DNA from: Guptibacillus hwajinpoensis
Lineage (GTDB): Bacteria > Bacillota > Bacilli > Bacillales > Guptibacillaceae
Direction of reading: 5' to 3'
DNA: 64,000 nucleotides
Assembly: GCF_005144865.1 (NCBI RefSeq)
Contig: NZ_SWFM01000001.1
Location: 434,001-498,000 of the forward strand
The first letter of the stretch is position 1, and each line of letters starts with the position of its first letter. A program made the translations under genes and the position numbers. A model generated the notes under the pieces. That model did not search any database. It was not told the DNA's origin and saw nothing but the letters and a program-made list of their open reading frames with translations. This document shows, in pieces, positions 1 through 7,358 of the stretch.

Positions 1-11
1 GGTAAATTCAC
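1..11 (-). CDS. pgsA: probable pgsA, first codons only (partial)
   Basis: Only the first three codons and part of a fourth are inside the window: a GTG start followed by codons for Asn-Leu-Pro. An AGGAGG ribosome binding site sits seven bases upstream. CDP-diacylglycerol-glycerol-3-phosphate phosphatidyltransferase (PgsA) follows ymfM/rodZ in B. subtilis and starts with a similar Asn-Leu-Pro stretch, so this identity is inferred from gene order and the residue match. The reading frame cannot be checked beyond the window edge. Confidence 0.45.
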
Positions 12-97
12 GTATGTTCCTCCTAAATGTCATTTAACCAATAAATTGGGTAGTAGTTATTGTGAAACTATAAAAGCAACCCATTAAATCGTATTCT

Positions 98-106
98 ATT
101 CTATCA
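98..106 (-). promoter_or_regulatory. candidate extended -10 promoter for pgsA
   Basis: On the minus strand TGA is followed by TAGAAT, an extended -10 element just downstream of the rodZ terminator and about 90 bases before the putative pgsA start. No good -35 hexamer is visible, so the call rests on the extended -10 and its position only. Confidence 0.35.
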
Positions 107-150
107 TTGTTTCTTTCATGCAGAAAGGAAAACTTCTCCAATGATTAGTC

Positions 151-183
151 GAAAGAAAAAGGGTCATCTAACATAGATGACCC
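151..183 (-). terminator. Rho-independent terminator after rodZ
   Basis: A perfect 10-bp stem (GGGTCATCTA with its complement, three-base loop) is followed on the minus strand by TTTTTCTTTC. It starts eight bases after the rodZ stop codon and closes the ymfF-rodZ gene group. Confidence 0.9.
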
Positions 184-191
184 CTACTTGC

Positions 192-1121
192 TTACTCTGA
201 TTTTTTAAAATTCAATGTAACGTTTTGAACAACGGGTTCATTTGGAATGTCAATCTTCTCTCCATTTACGAACACAGTAATATTTGGTGAGCTTCCTAGT
301 CGCAATGACGCTGAAGATTCGCTTGTTAAGTCATGTGTAACCTTTTCACCTTTTTTAAGACTCTTATACACGTATCTCTTATCACTTGCACCTGTTAAAG
401 CAACCCAACTACCGCCTTTAGCTTCTAGCTTAACCTCATACTTATCTGTGTTAGATAGTTCATAAGTTGAACTTGAAGAATTACTCTTGACTTTTTTGAT
501 AGCCATTTCTGGTTCTTCTTCAGGTTTTTCTTCAGACTTCTCTTCAGACTTTTTGTCTTCTTCTGAGGGCTGATCCTTAGCTTCTCCATCAGGTTGATCT
601 GATGACTCTTCAGGCTTTTTGGAATCTGATACCTCATCAGAAGAAGGCGCGTCACCACTATTCTCATCACTAGATACTTGTTCTTCTACTTGATTTGTTG
701 TAGCAGTCTGATTTGTTTTCTCATCACCATTCTGCACTACATACCAAATGATGGCTGCAACACCGACCAATACGAGCACGACAAGAATCGATGGAAATAC
801 GGATGACCACTTCGAAGTTGTTTTACTTGGTGAGGCCGGCCTTCTCATTTTTCTTGGAGGCAAGTTCTCTGGCACATCTGTGCTGGCTTTAGGAATTTCA
901 GAGGCATATTCCTCAAGTAATTCCTCTCCGCCAAGGCCAACTGCTTCCGCATAGTTTTTAATAAATGCACGCGTATAAAAATTACCTGGAAGCAGTTCGT
1001 AATTTCCTTCTTCTATTGCATGAAGATAGCGTTTTTGAATCTTTGTGATGGATTGAATTTCCTCGATTGATAATCCCTTATCACTTCGAGCCTCTTTCAA
1101 TCGTTGACCTAGCTCTGTCAA
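192..1121 (-). CDS. rodZ: RodZ-like membrane protein with N-terminal HTH (YmfM family)
   Basis: This 309-residue protein has the RodZ layout: a Cro/C1-type helix-turn-helix at residues 5-65, one membrane segment at about 107-129, an acidic Glu/Ser/Lys-rich linker at about 131-210, and a C-terminal beta-rich domain of the DUF4115 type. RodZ family proteins link the MreB cytoskeleton to the cell-wall elongation machinery, with the HTH facing the cytoplasm and the C-terminal domain outside. The start is a TTG with AGGTG seven bases upstream. It lies just before pgsA as in B. subtilis, where the gene is called ymfM. The linker is low-complexity, so alignments will be unreliable there. Confidence 0.88.
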   Translation of the reverse strand: MTELGQRLKEARSDKGLSIEEIQSITKIQKRYLHAIEEGNYELLPGNFYTRAFIKNYAEAVGLGGEELLEEYASEIPKASTDVPENLPPRKMRRPASPSKTTSKWSSVFPSILVVLVLVGVAAIIWYVVQNGDEKTNQTATTNQVEEQVSSDENSGDAPSSDEVSDSKKPEESSDQPDGEAKDQPSEEDKKSEEKSEEKPEEEPEMAIKKVKSNSSSSTYELSNTDKYEVKLEAKGGSWVALTGASDKRYVYKSLKKGEKVTHDLTSESSASLRLGSSPNITVFVNGEKIDIPNEPVVQNVTLNFKKSE

Positions 1122-1138
1122 TGAAAAACACCTACCAA

Positions 1139-1921
1139 TTAGTTAAAGTCTAAGCTCGAAAATCCAGAATTCTGATTTTCAATCACTTGATATGTAATTT
1201 CTTGTTCCGGATCGTCTCGCAATTCAATTATATAATCAAAATCGTTCATCGTATACTCTGTTTCTTGAACAAATATATCAGGATGCTCAACTACCTTGGT
1301 TGCTGGTAGTCTCATGATGTCGCGGAGCACCTGCCAATGCTTCTCTGACGCTCTTCTTGCTGAAACAATTCCATCGATTAGGAAAATGTGATCACTATTT
1401 AACTCATCGTCCGCAATTTGGGTTCGAACAGTTTGTTTTAGCATTGTGGAAGACAAGAAAACCCACCTCTTATTCGCACATACGCTTGAGGCCACAATTG
1501 ATTCTGTCTTTCCTACACGTGGCATACCACGAATTCCAACGAGCTTATGTCCATCCTGCTTAAAGATTTCTGCAAGGAAATCAACAAGAAGACCAAGTTC
1601 ATCGCGAATGAACCGAAATGTTTTTTTGTCATCTGCGTCACGCTGTATGTATCTGCCATGACGAACAGCGAGACGGTCTCTCAATTTAGGCTCTCGCATT
1701 TTCGTAACTGTAATATTATCCATTGTATTGAGGATCGATTCAAGGCGCTCAATTTGCTCCACATCATCTACAAGAAGCAAAAGTCCCCTTCTCATATCGT
1801 CAACACCATTAATTGTAATAATATTAATACCTAGCATTCCCAATAGAGAAGCGACGTCTCCAAGAAGACCAGGTCTGTTCTTGTGAATCTCGTATTCAAG
1901 GTACCATTCCTTTTTCTCCAT
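1139..1921 (-). CDS. ymfK: YmfK-like protein: N-terminal ACT-like region plus P-loop
   Basis: The 260-residue product matches YmfK of B. subtilis (DUF3388 family, function unknown) by position and by its overall pattern. Residues 7-75 look like an ACT ligand-binding domain, with an RPGLLGDVASLLG segment typical of the first strand and helix. Residues 132-139 (GMPRVGKT) form a Walker A P-loop, so nucleotide binding is likely. No helicase or transporter motifs are visible. It starts at ATG with GGGAG seven bases upstream and ends 17 bases before rodZ. A regulatory NTPase role is inference only. Confidence 0.75.
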   Translation of the reverse strand: MEKKEWYLEYEIHKNRPGLLGDVASLLGMLGINIITINGVDDMRRGLLLLVDDVEQIERLESILNTMDNITVTKMREPKLRDRLAVRHGRYIQRDADDKKTFRFIRDELGLLVDFLAEIFKQDGHKLVGIRGMPRVGKTESIVASSVCANKRWVFLSSTMLKQTVRTQIADDELNSDHIFLIDGIVSARRASEKHWQVLRDIMRLPATKVVEHPDIFVQETEYTMNDFDYIIELRDDPEQEITYQVIENQNSGFSSLDFN

Positions 1922-2043
1922 ATGCCAACTCCCTCAGCCACAAATTTCCTATGTTTCTTTAATCATAAATGATTTTCAATTAGTATAAAAGAGATGAATA
2001 CGGATTTTGTTTACTTTTCTTAGATGAATGGTACAAATGCATA

Positions 2044-2071
2044 CAAAAAGAAGGATGTTCTCACACCCTTC
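2044..2071 (-). terminator. terminator after ymfJ
   Basis: A nine-base stem with one G-U pair (GAAGGGTGT / ACATCCTTC on the minus strand, GAGA loop) is followed by TTTTTG. It separates ymfJ from ymfK, so ymfK-rodZ probably have their own promoter in the 1922-2043 gap. A TATACT hexamer is present there but has no convincing -35. Confidence 0.85.
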
Positions 2072-2087
2072 TCCTCTATTCCTTTAT

Positions 2088-2339
2088 TTATCTTTCGTTT
2101 TGGACAAGCTTTACCATCATGTTAGCGATAGCATGCTGTTCTTCTTCACTCGCTACATGCCATAAGTCAGCAAGAATTTGTTCTTGTTCGTTTTTAGCTT
2201 TAACGCCATCAGCAAGGTATCCGCCGATTTGAAAAGCAACATCTGAGACAACTTCTTGAGAAAGCCCTTGCTGCTGTCCCTGATTTAAGCGATCGTGCAA
2301 AAATTCTTTCCACGTATCAAAATTATCTAGTACAGACAT
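2088..2339 (-). CDS. ymfJ: YmfJ-like small protein (DUF3243)
   Basis: This 83-residue, mostly helical acidic protein resembles B. subtilis YmfJ (DUF3243) in length, position and the central GGYLADGVKAKNEQEQILADLW-like region (about residues 40-61). It has no signal peptide, membrane segment or known catalytic motif. AAAGGAGG precedes the ATG. The function is unknown. The gene sits between the SDR gene ymfI and a terminator, so it may be the last gene of a two-gene unit. Confidence 0.75.
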   Translation of the reverse strand: MSVLDNFDTWKEFLHDRLNQGQQQGLSQEVVSDVAFQIGGYLADGVKAKNEQEQILADLWHVASEEEQHAIANMMVKLVQNER

Positions 2340-2406
2340 TTATGTCCCTCCTTTATCAATTCATCACCTATATATTGCGTCGAAACGAAGGACTTTATGC
2401 ATAAAT

Positions 2407-3117
2407 TTACTGCCAAGCACCGTCAACAGAAATGATTTGTCCAGTTATGTACGCCGCTTGATCTGAATCAAGGAATGAAATGAGTGAAGCGACTTCATGC
2501 GGTTTTCCAGGTCTTCCTAATGGGATTTCGTCAAGCAAAGCTCTTTCATCCTCCTCCATAAGCGAGGCATTCATTGCTGTTGAGATGTAGCCTGGAGCGA
2601 CTGCATTAACACGAATGCCACTTGGTCCTAGCTCCTTCGCAAGCCCTTTAACAAACGCGTTTAATCCACCTTTAACAGAAGAATACACAACTTCACACGA
2701 AGCGCCAGATATGCCAAAAACAGAAGAAACAACGATAATCGAACCGCTCTTTTTCTGCACCATGTTCTTCGTATAGTGTCTAGCAAGCTTAATGGATGAA
2801 GTAAGGTGAAGATGGATCATCTCCTCGATTTCTTGATCAGTCATATCTGTTAATAAACCATTAAAACTGTTGCCTGCGTTTAAAATGAGCGTATCGACTT
2901 CTGGCACTTCATTGATTAAAGCCTCTACCCCATTCGAACAAGATAAATCAGCTTTAACTGGTATGATGGATGCTTCAGGATTCTCATGTTTAAGAGCTGT
3001 AATACTTTTCATATTGGAATGATAATGTGCATAGATCCTATGGTCTCTACTGAGAAACTGCTCTGCGACAGCTTTCCCTATTCCTCCACTTGCTCCTGTT
3101 ATTAGAATGTTTTTCAC
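2407..3117 (-). CDS. ymfI: short-chain dehydrogenase YmfI (EF-P 5-aminopentanone reductase family)
   Basis: A classical SDR of 236 residues: the NAD(P)-binding GASGGIGKA at residues 8-16, LNAGNS near 80, the catalytic Ser in VVSSVFG near 135 and the YSSVK (YxxxK) pair near 145-149. In B. subtilis the YmfI orthologue reduces the 5-aminopentanonyl group on elongation factor P. Similarity to FabG is strong enough that fatty-acid reductase activity cannot be excluded from sequence. The start is GTG with AAAGGAGA upstream. A terminator after ymfH lies just before it. Confidence 0.8.
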   Translation of the reverse strand: MKNILITGASGGIGKAVAEQFLSRDHRIYAHYHSNMKSITALKHENPEASIIPVKADLSCSNGVEALINEVPEVDTLILNAGNSFNGLLTDMTDQEIEEMIHLHLTSSIKLARHYTKNMVQKKSGSIIVVSSVFGISGASCEVVYSSVKGGLNAFVKGLAKELGPSGIRVNAVAPGYISTAMNASLMEEDERALLDEIPLGRPGKPHEVASLISFLDSDQAAYITGQIISVDGAWQ

Positions 3118-3133
3118 GCAAAGTCTCCTTTCT

Positions 3134-3162
3134 AAAAAGAAAAAAGCACCCGATAGGGTGCT
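3134..3162 (-). terminator. terminator after ymfH
   Basis: A stem of AGCACCC/GGGTGCT with a four-base loop is followed on the minus strand by a U-rich run (TTTTTTCTTTTTAG). It begins directly after the ymfH stop codon and ends close to the ymfI ribosome binding site. Confidence 0.87.
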
Positions 3163-3163
3163 T

Positions 3164-4450
3164 TTACGCCTTCGGAACCACCTGACAAACCGTAAAGCAT
3201 TCTTCAGCGAAGTGTTCCTTCACAGCTTTTTCAACATCTTTAGCTGTTAAAGCCTCAAGTACAGGTACTACTTCAAATAAATCCATTTGATTAAAGCGAT
3301 AGCGCGTGAACTGATTTGCAATAAACTCTGGTGAATTTAAAGCTCTCAAAAAGCTTCCGATTTTCTTCTTACGAATTCGCTCAAGCTGTTCTTCGTCTAC
3401 AGCTTTGTTCTTAAACGATTGAATCATGTTGTACAACCGATCAGCAAGCTCATCCGGTGAACTTGTATTGCTTCCAAGAATAGAGAAACCAAACTTCTCT
3501 TCTTCTGTAAAATCGTAAGAGAAACTCTGGTCAATTAAGCCTTCGTTATACAGTGTTTCATAATTCTCCGAGCTCTGACCAAACATTAAGTCAAGCGCCA
3601 GATTAATGGATAACTCGTGCTTGAGAAGTTCTTCACCCTGACGTCCTGGGTTTGGCTCTTTAAACCCAACAAGACATTTAGCAACTTGAACAGACATCGG
3701 TAGAACCCTTTTCTTCTCTGCAACCTTTTTAGGTTCCTCATCGAAGAAACGCTCAACTGGTGGCTGATCTTTATAAGATTTTGCAGCCTGATTTTTCTCA
3801 ACAAATGACATAATTTCATTTGGCTCTACAGCTCCAACAACAAAGAGCACCATGTTGGAAGGATGGTAGAACGTTTCATAACAGGTATAGAGGGATTCTT
3901 TCGTAATTTTAGCGATGGATTCTACTGTACCAGCAATATCAATTTTAACTGGGTGGTGATGGAACATGTTTTCAATCACACCAAAATACGCGCGCCAATC
4001 TGAATTATCATTGTACATCTCAATTTCCTGGCCAATGATGCCTTTTTCTTTCTCAACACTTTTATCACTAAAATAAGGATCCTGTACAAAGTTTACAAGC
4101 GTCTCGAGGTTTTGCATCACATTTTGTGTTGTTGAAAACAAGTATGCCGTTCGAGTAAAAGAAGTAAACGCATTTGATGATGCACCCTGTTTACTAAAAT
4201 CCTGGAACACGTCCCGATCTTCTTTCTCAAACAACTTGTGCTCAAGAAAATGAGCAATGCCATCTGGAACTTGAATGTTCTCTGAACCATTCAGCGGCAC
4301 GAAATGGTTATCAACCGAGCCGTATTTTGTCGTGAACGTTGCGTATGTTTTGTTAAACCCTTTCTTTGGAAGAACATAAACATCAAGTCCATTGTCCATC
4401 GTTTGATGATATAGCGTTTCTTGTAGTTGATTAAATGGAATAGTTTTCAT
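3164..4450 (-). CDS. ymfH: M16 family zinc peptidase YmfH
   Basis: This 428-residue M16B (pitrilysin-like) protein keeps the zinc-binding HFLEH motif at residues 67-71 and the downstream Glu-rich segment expected of an active subunit. It begins two bases after the stop of ymfF, a related protein of the same length that lacks HxxEH. The pair therefore looks like the active and inactive halves of a heterodimeric peptidase, as in other M16B pairs. No signal peptide is visible, so it is probably cytoplasmic. The substrate is unknown. Confidence 0.85.
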   Translation of the reverse strand: MKTIPFNQLQETLYHQTMDNGLDVYVLPKKGFNKTYATFTTKYGSVDNHFVPLNGSENIQVPDGIAHFLEHKLFEKEDRDVFQDFSKQGASSNAFTSFTRTAYLFSTTQNVMQNLETLVNFVQDPYFSDKSVEKEKGIIGQEIEMYNDNSDWRAYFGVIENMFHHHPVKIDIAGTVESIAKITKESLYTCYETFYHPSNMVLFVVGAVEPNEIMSFVEKNQAAKSYKDQPPVERFFDEEPKKVAEKKRVLPMSVQVAKCLVGFKEPNPGRQGEELLKHELSINLALDLMFGQSSENYETLYNEGLIDQSFSYDFTEEEKFGFSILGSNTSSPDELADRLYNMIQSFKNKAVDEEQLERIRKKKIGSFLRALNSPEFIANQFTRYRFNQMDLFEVVPVLEALTAKDVEKAVKEHFAEECFTVCQVVPKA

Positions 4451-4452
4451 GA

Positions 4453-5730
4453 TTAAGCTTCCTCCCCTTTCAAGAAGTAAACGGTATCAAGCTTAACCTT
4501 ATCAGCAACCGCTAGAATATCTTCTGTGGTAACGGCTTCAACACCGTCCAGCCATTCTTCGATGCTACGAAGCTTTCTTGATACAACACCATGGTAAAGA
4601 AGTTCAACCATACCCTTCGCATCGTCAACTGTTTCGAGTAGCTGATTACGAATCATGGTTTTTGTTTGCTTCATTTCTTCTTCATTGAAGTCACCATTCC
4701 TCATTGCAGTGAGCTGTTCTTTAATAATCTCAACAGTTTTGGAATAGTTCTTAGCTTCAATTCCTGACATCACGATAATTAAACCTTTATGGCTCTCGTA
4801 GCGTGAAGCTGCATAATAAGCAAGGCTCTCTTTCTCACGTACATTACGGAAAAGCTTAGAATGTGAGAAGCCACCGAACATGCCATTGAAAACTTGAAGA
4901 GCGTAATATTCATCGTCAGCATACCCAACACCCGAACGAAAACCCATATGAAGCTTCCCTTGCTTGATTTCCTGAGTTTCTTGCACTTCCTTCTCTTCAA
5001 CTTCAAGCGATGCCTTCACCGTCGTCTCAGACTCTCTGCTGCTACGTTCTTCAAATGGAAATAATTCTTTTACGATGCTTTCTACTTCAATGCCTTCCAG
5101 ATTACCTACAAAATAGAGATCAATTTCATCTTCTGAGCAAATCTTTTTATAGTAATCATAGAGAGATTGTGAAGTAACTTTATCCACCTGTTCACTCTCA
5201 CCAAACACGTGTAAGCCAAACGGCTCATCAGGAAACATTTCCTGAGTTAACCTCATGTTAGAATATCTCATTTTATCGTCGTAGATCGATTCAATTCGCT
5301 GCTTCATCGTTCGCTTTTCTTTCTCCACAATTGAAGGATCAAATCCAGCGTACCCTGTTTTAGGGTTCATTACAACATCCGCAAGAAGCGTCAAAGCTTT
5401 CTTAAATAACGGATCATCTTCCGATAGGAATTTCTCATTTGCAAAGTCCATTCGGAACGTCATAATATGAAAATCACCTTTTTTAGCAAGATCTACACCA
5501 AGCGTTGCTCCATACAATTTCTCAAGCTCTGTTCTCACAGCTTTCGAAGATCCATATTGAGCCGTTCCACTCTGAAGCACATAAGGTAAAAGAGCACGCT
5601 CTGTAACCGTATCTTTCGTTAACTTTGCTTTAAACTGCATTACTACCGTTGTCGTCTTATATTTATCCGTCTGTATCCTATGTAGCGTCAAACCGCCGCA
5701 AGAGGTTTTCTCATGAGGGATAATAGCCAT
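4453..5730 (-). CDS. ymfF: M16-like protein YmfF lacking the HxxEH zinc site
   Basis: The 425-residue product has the M16 fold signature (two halves, with a conserved NGMFGGFSHSKLFRNVREK-type segment in the second half). Where active members have HxxEH it reads LLPYVLQSGTA, so the zinc site is missing. It is probably the non-catalytic partner of YmfH. The ATG start at 5730 is preferred over an in-frame GTG three codons upstream because AAAGGAG is eight bases before it. A sigma-A promoter lies at 5791-5819. Confidence 0.85.
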   Translation of the reverse strand: MAIIPHEKTSCGGLTLHRIQTDKYKTTTVVMQFKAKLTKDTVTERALLPYVLQSGTAQYGSSKAVRTELEKLYGATLGVDLAKKGDFHIMTFRMDFANEKFLSEDDPLFKKALTLLADVVMNPKTGYAGFDPSIVEKEKRTMKQRIESIYDDKMRYSNMRLTQEMFPDEPFGLHVFGESEQVDKVTSQSLYDYYKKICSEDEIDLYFVGNLEGIEVESIVKELFPFEERSSRESETTVKASLEVEEKEVQETQEIKQGKLHMGFRSGVGYADDEYYALQVFNGMFGGFSHSKLFRNVREKESLAYYAASRYESHKGLIIVMSGIEAKNYSKTVEIIKEQLTAMRNGDFNEEEMKQTKTMIRNQLLETVDDAKGMVELLYHGVVSRKLRSIEEWLDGVEAVTTEDILAVADKVKLDTVYFLKGEEA

Positions 5731-5790
5731 TGACCTCACTCCTTTTTAAAATCCATTAACTACCATTAGAGGAAAGCATAACTTATCCCC

Positions 5791-5819
5791 TTTATACCAT
5801 AGTATGTGTAATAGTGTAA
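5791..5819 (-). promoter_or_regulatory. sigma-A promoter for ymfFH
   Basis: On the minus strand TTACAC, a 17-base spacer, then TATAAA. TG one base upstream of the -10 makes it an extended -10 promoter. It sits between the repeat array and ymfF, about 60 bases before the start codon. Confidence 0.7.
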
Positions 5820-5844
5820 GCAATTAACACTTTTTATAAGAAAT

Positions 5845-5963
5845 GCGGAAGTGAGCGTTTAGGGTCGACAAGCGCTGGAGGCATTTCATTTGAACACGCT
5901 CTTTGTGTTCGGATGAAATGGTGAAGCGATCGAGACCCTGCTCACTGCAGCTGGACATGAAAA
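5845..5963. repeat. palindromic repeat unit A
   Basis: First of about four and a half tandem units. Outer arms AGTGAGC (5850-5856) and GCTCACT pair, as do GGGTC/GACCC. The inner arms are CATTTCAT...ATGAAATG and GAACAC...GTGTTC around a seven-base loop ending in TTT. It shares GCGGAAGTGAGCGTTTA at its start and GCAGCTGGA at its end with unit B. No coding function is seen. Confidence 0.85.
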
Positions 5964-6084
5964 GCGGAAGTGAGCGTTTAGGCCCGTCAGGCACTGGAGC
6001 CTTTTAATATGAACACGTTTTTTGTGTTCGGATTAAAAGGTGAAGTGACAAGGATCTGGCCACTGCAACTGGATCTCACGAAAA
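5964..6084. repeat. palindromic repeat unit B
   Basis: Same layout as unit A. The apical stem is changed on both arms, to CCTTTTAAT and ATTAAAAGG, while GAACAC/GTGTTC is kept. GTCAggCAC pairs with GTGaagTGAC further out. The linker ends GCAACTGGATCTCACGAAAA. Confidence 0.85.
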
Positions 6085-6204
6085 GCGAAGCGGGCCTGCT
6101 TAAATCCGTAGGATGTTGGAGCCCTATTGAATGAGACGCTTTTTGTCTCAATCAATAGGGTGAAACAGCCGGAGGATTTGGCCCGCGCAGCTGGATCACG
6201 AAAA
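6085..6204. repeat. palindromic repeat unit C
   Basis: Starts GCGAAGCGGGCC. Outer arms GCGGGCC/GGCCCGC and AAATCC/GGATTT pair, as do the apical arms CCCTATTGA/TCAATAGGG and GAGAC/GTCTC. The loop stays T-rich. Sequence differs from A and B on both sides of each stem, so the fold is kept. Confidence 0.88.
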
Positions 6205-6323
6205 GCGAAGCGGGCCTGCTTAAATCCGTAGGATGTTGGAGCCCTATTGAATGAGACGCTTTTTGTCTCAATCGATAGGGTGAAACAGCCGGAGGATTTG
6301 GCCCGCGTAACTAGACACGAAAA
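6205..6323. repeat. palindromic repeat unit D (near-copy of C)
   Basis: Nearly identical to unit C with a 120-base period. One apical base differs (TCGATAGGG instead of TCAATAGGG), which leaves a G-U pair. The last 20 bases have drifted. This points to a recent tandem duplication of C. Confidence 0.88.
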
Positions 6324-6357
6324 TCCGAGACGAGCGTTTAGAAACATGAATTTCTCT
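6324..6357. repeat. truncated repeat unit E
   Basis: A short remnant that restarts the pattern (ATCCGAGACGAGCGTTTAG resembles the start of A and B) and then stops at the nup terminator. Together with units A-D this fills the gene-free stretch 5820-6360. The open frame across it arises from the repeats. Confidence 0.6.
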
Positions 6358-6360
6358 ATA

Positions 6361-6387
6361 TAAAAAACCCTCCGCTTTCACGGAGAG
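6361..6387 (-). terminator. terminator of the nup importer genes
   Basis: On the minus strand CTCTCCG, a six-base loop, then CGGAGGG (one G-U pair) is followed by TTTTTTA. It starts nine bases after the nupQ stop. Confidence 0.88.
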
Positions 6388-6395
6388 CTTCACTT

Positions 6396-7358
6396 CTATC
6401 GTTTTCCTTTTTCATACGGCTGTCCAATTGCCTTGGGAGCATCCGCTCTTCCAACAAGTCCTGCAAGCGCAAGAATTGTTAATACATAAGGAGATATAAG
6501 TAGATAAACTTCTGGAATTTCTTTTAATCCAGGAATCTGTTGACCGGTTATACTAAGCGACTGAGCAAGGCCGAAGAACAGCGCTGCGCCCATCGCACCT
6601 AGTGGATGCCACTTACCAAAGATCATAGCTGCTAGTGCCATGAAACCTTGACCGGAAATCGTAGCATGACTAAAGTTTCCTGCAATTGAAGTGGCATAGA
6701 CTGCTCCGCCAAGTCCCGCAAAGCCTCCACTAAGCATTACAGCTACATAGCGCATTTTTGTAACGTTGATCCCCATTGTATCAGCTGCCATTGGATGCTC
6801 CCCTACTGAACGTAGACGAAGACCAAACGGCGTTTTGAAAAGAATCCACCATACGACAAAGGCAAGTGCAATTGCGATGTACGACGTATAGTATGCACTC
6901 GAGAAAAACAACGGACCGATAAATGGAATATCACTTAATAAAGGCACGTCTGTTTTATAAATTCGTTCTTGGATAATTGGTGTTTGACCAGCGTCAAAAA
7001 TTTTCTTCACAAGAAAAATTGCAAGACCAGCTGCAAGAAAGTTAAGTGCAACACCACTTACAACTTGGTCTGCTTTAAACGAGATGCTTGCAACAGCATG
7101 TAAAAGTGAAAATAACATACCTACAATAATAGCGACTATGAGTGAAAACCAGGGTGAAGCTGCACCCATCCCCCACTGCTCACCGAGAATTGTAAACAAT
7201 GCACCTGTGAAAGCTCCCATAAGCATGAGGCCTTCTAAGCCAATATTTACAACGCCTGACCGTTCACTGAATACTCCACCAAGAGCAGTGAAAATCAGGG
7301 GAGCTGCTGAAAAGATAGCAGCAGGAATGACGAGCTGAAGAATCTGCATGAAATCCAT
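6396..7358 (-). CDS. nupQ: nucleoside ABC transporter permease NupQ
   Basis: A 320-residue, very hydrophobic protein of the BPD_transp_2 type (about 8-10 membrane spans). The conserved GVVNIGLEGLMLMGAF segment lies near residues 34-49. It pairs with NupP, whose start codon region it overlaps by one base. In B. subtilis the matching genes (nupNOPQ, formerly yufNOPQ) import guanosine and other nucleosides. The C-terminus is short and basic. It is the last gene of the four-gene unit, followed by a terminator. Confidence 0.88.
   Translation of the reverse strand: MDFMQILQLVIPAAIFSAAPLIFTALGGVFSERSGVVNIGLEGLMLMGAFTGALFTILGEQWGMGAASPWFSLIVAIIVGMLFSLLHAVASISFKADQVVSGVALNFLAAGLAIFLVKKIFDAGQTPIIQERIYKTDVPLLSDIPFIGPLFFSSAYYTSYIAIALAFVVWWILFKTPFGLRLRSVGEHPMAADTMGINVTKMRYVAVMLSGGFAGLGGAVYATSIAGNFSHATISGQGFMALAAMIFGKWHPLGAMGAALFFGLAQSLSITGQQIPGLKEIPEVYLLISPYVLTILALAGLVGRADAPKAIGQPYEKGKR

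Noticed and set aside
6033..6347. 104-residue minus-strand open frame with an internal duplication
   Set aside because: It is made entirely of the palindromic repeats, with two near-identical halves that mirror units C and D. It has no convincing ribosome binding site.
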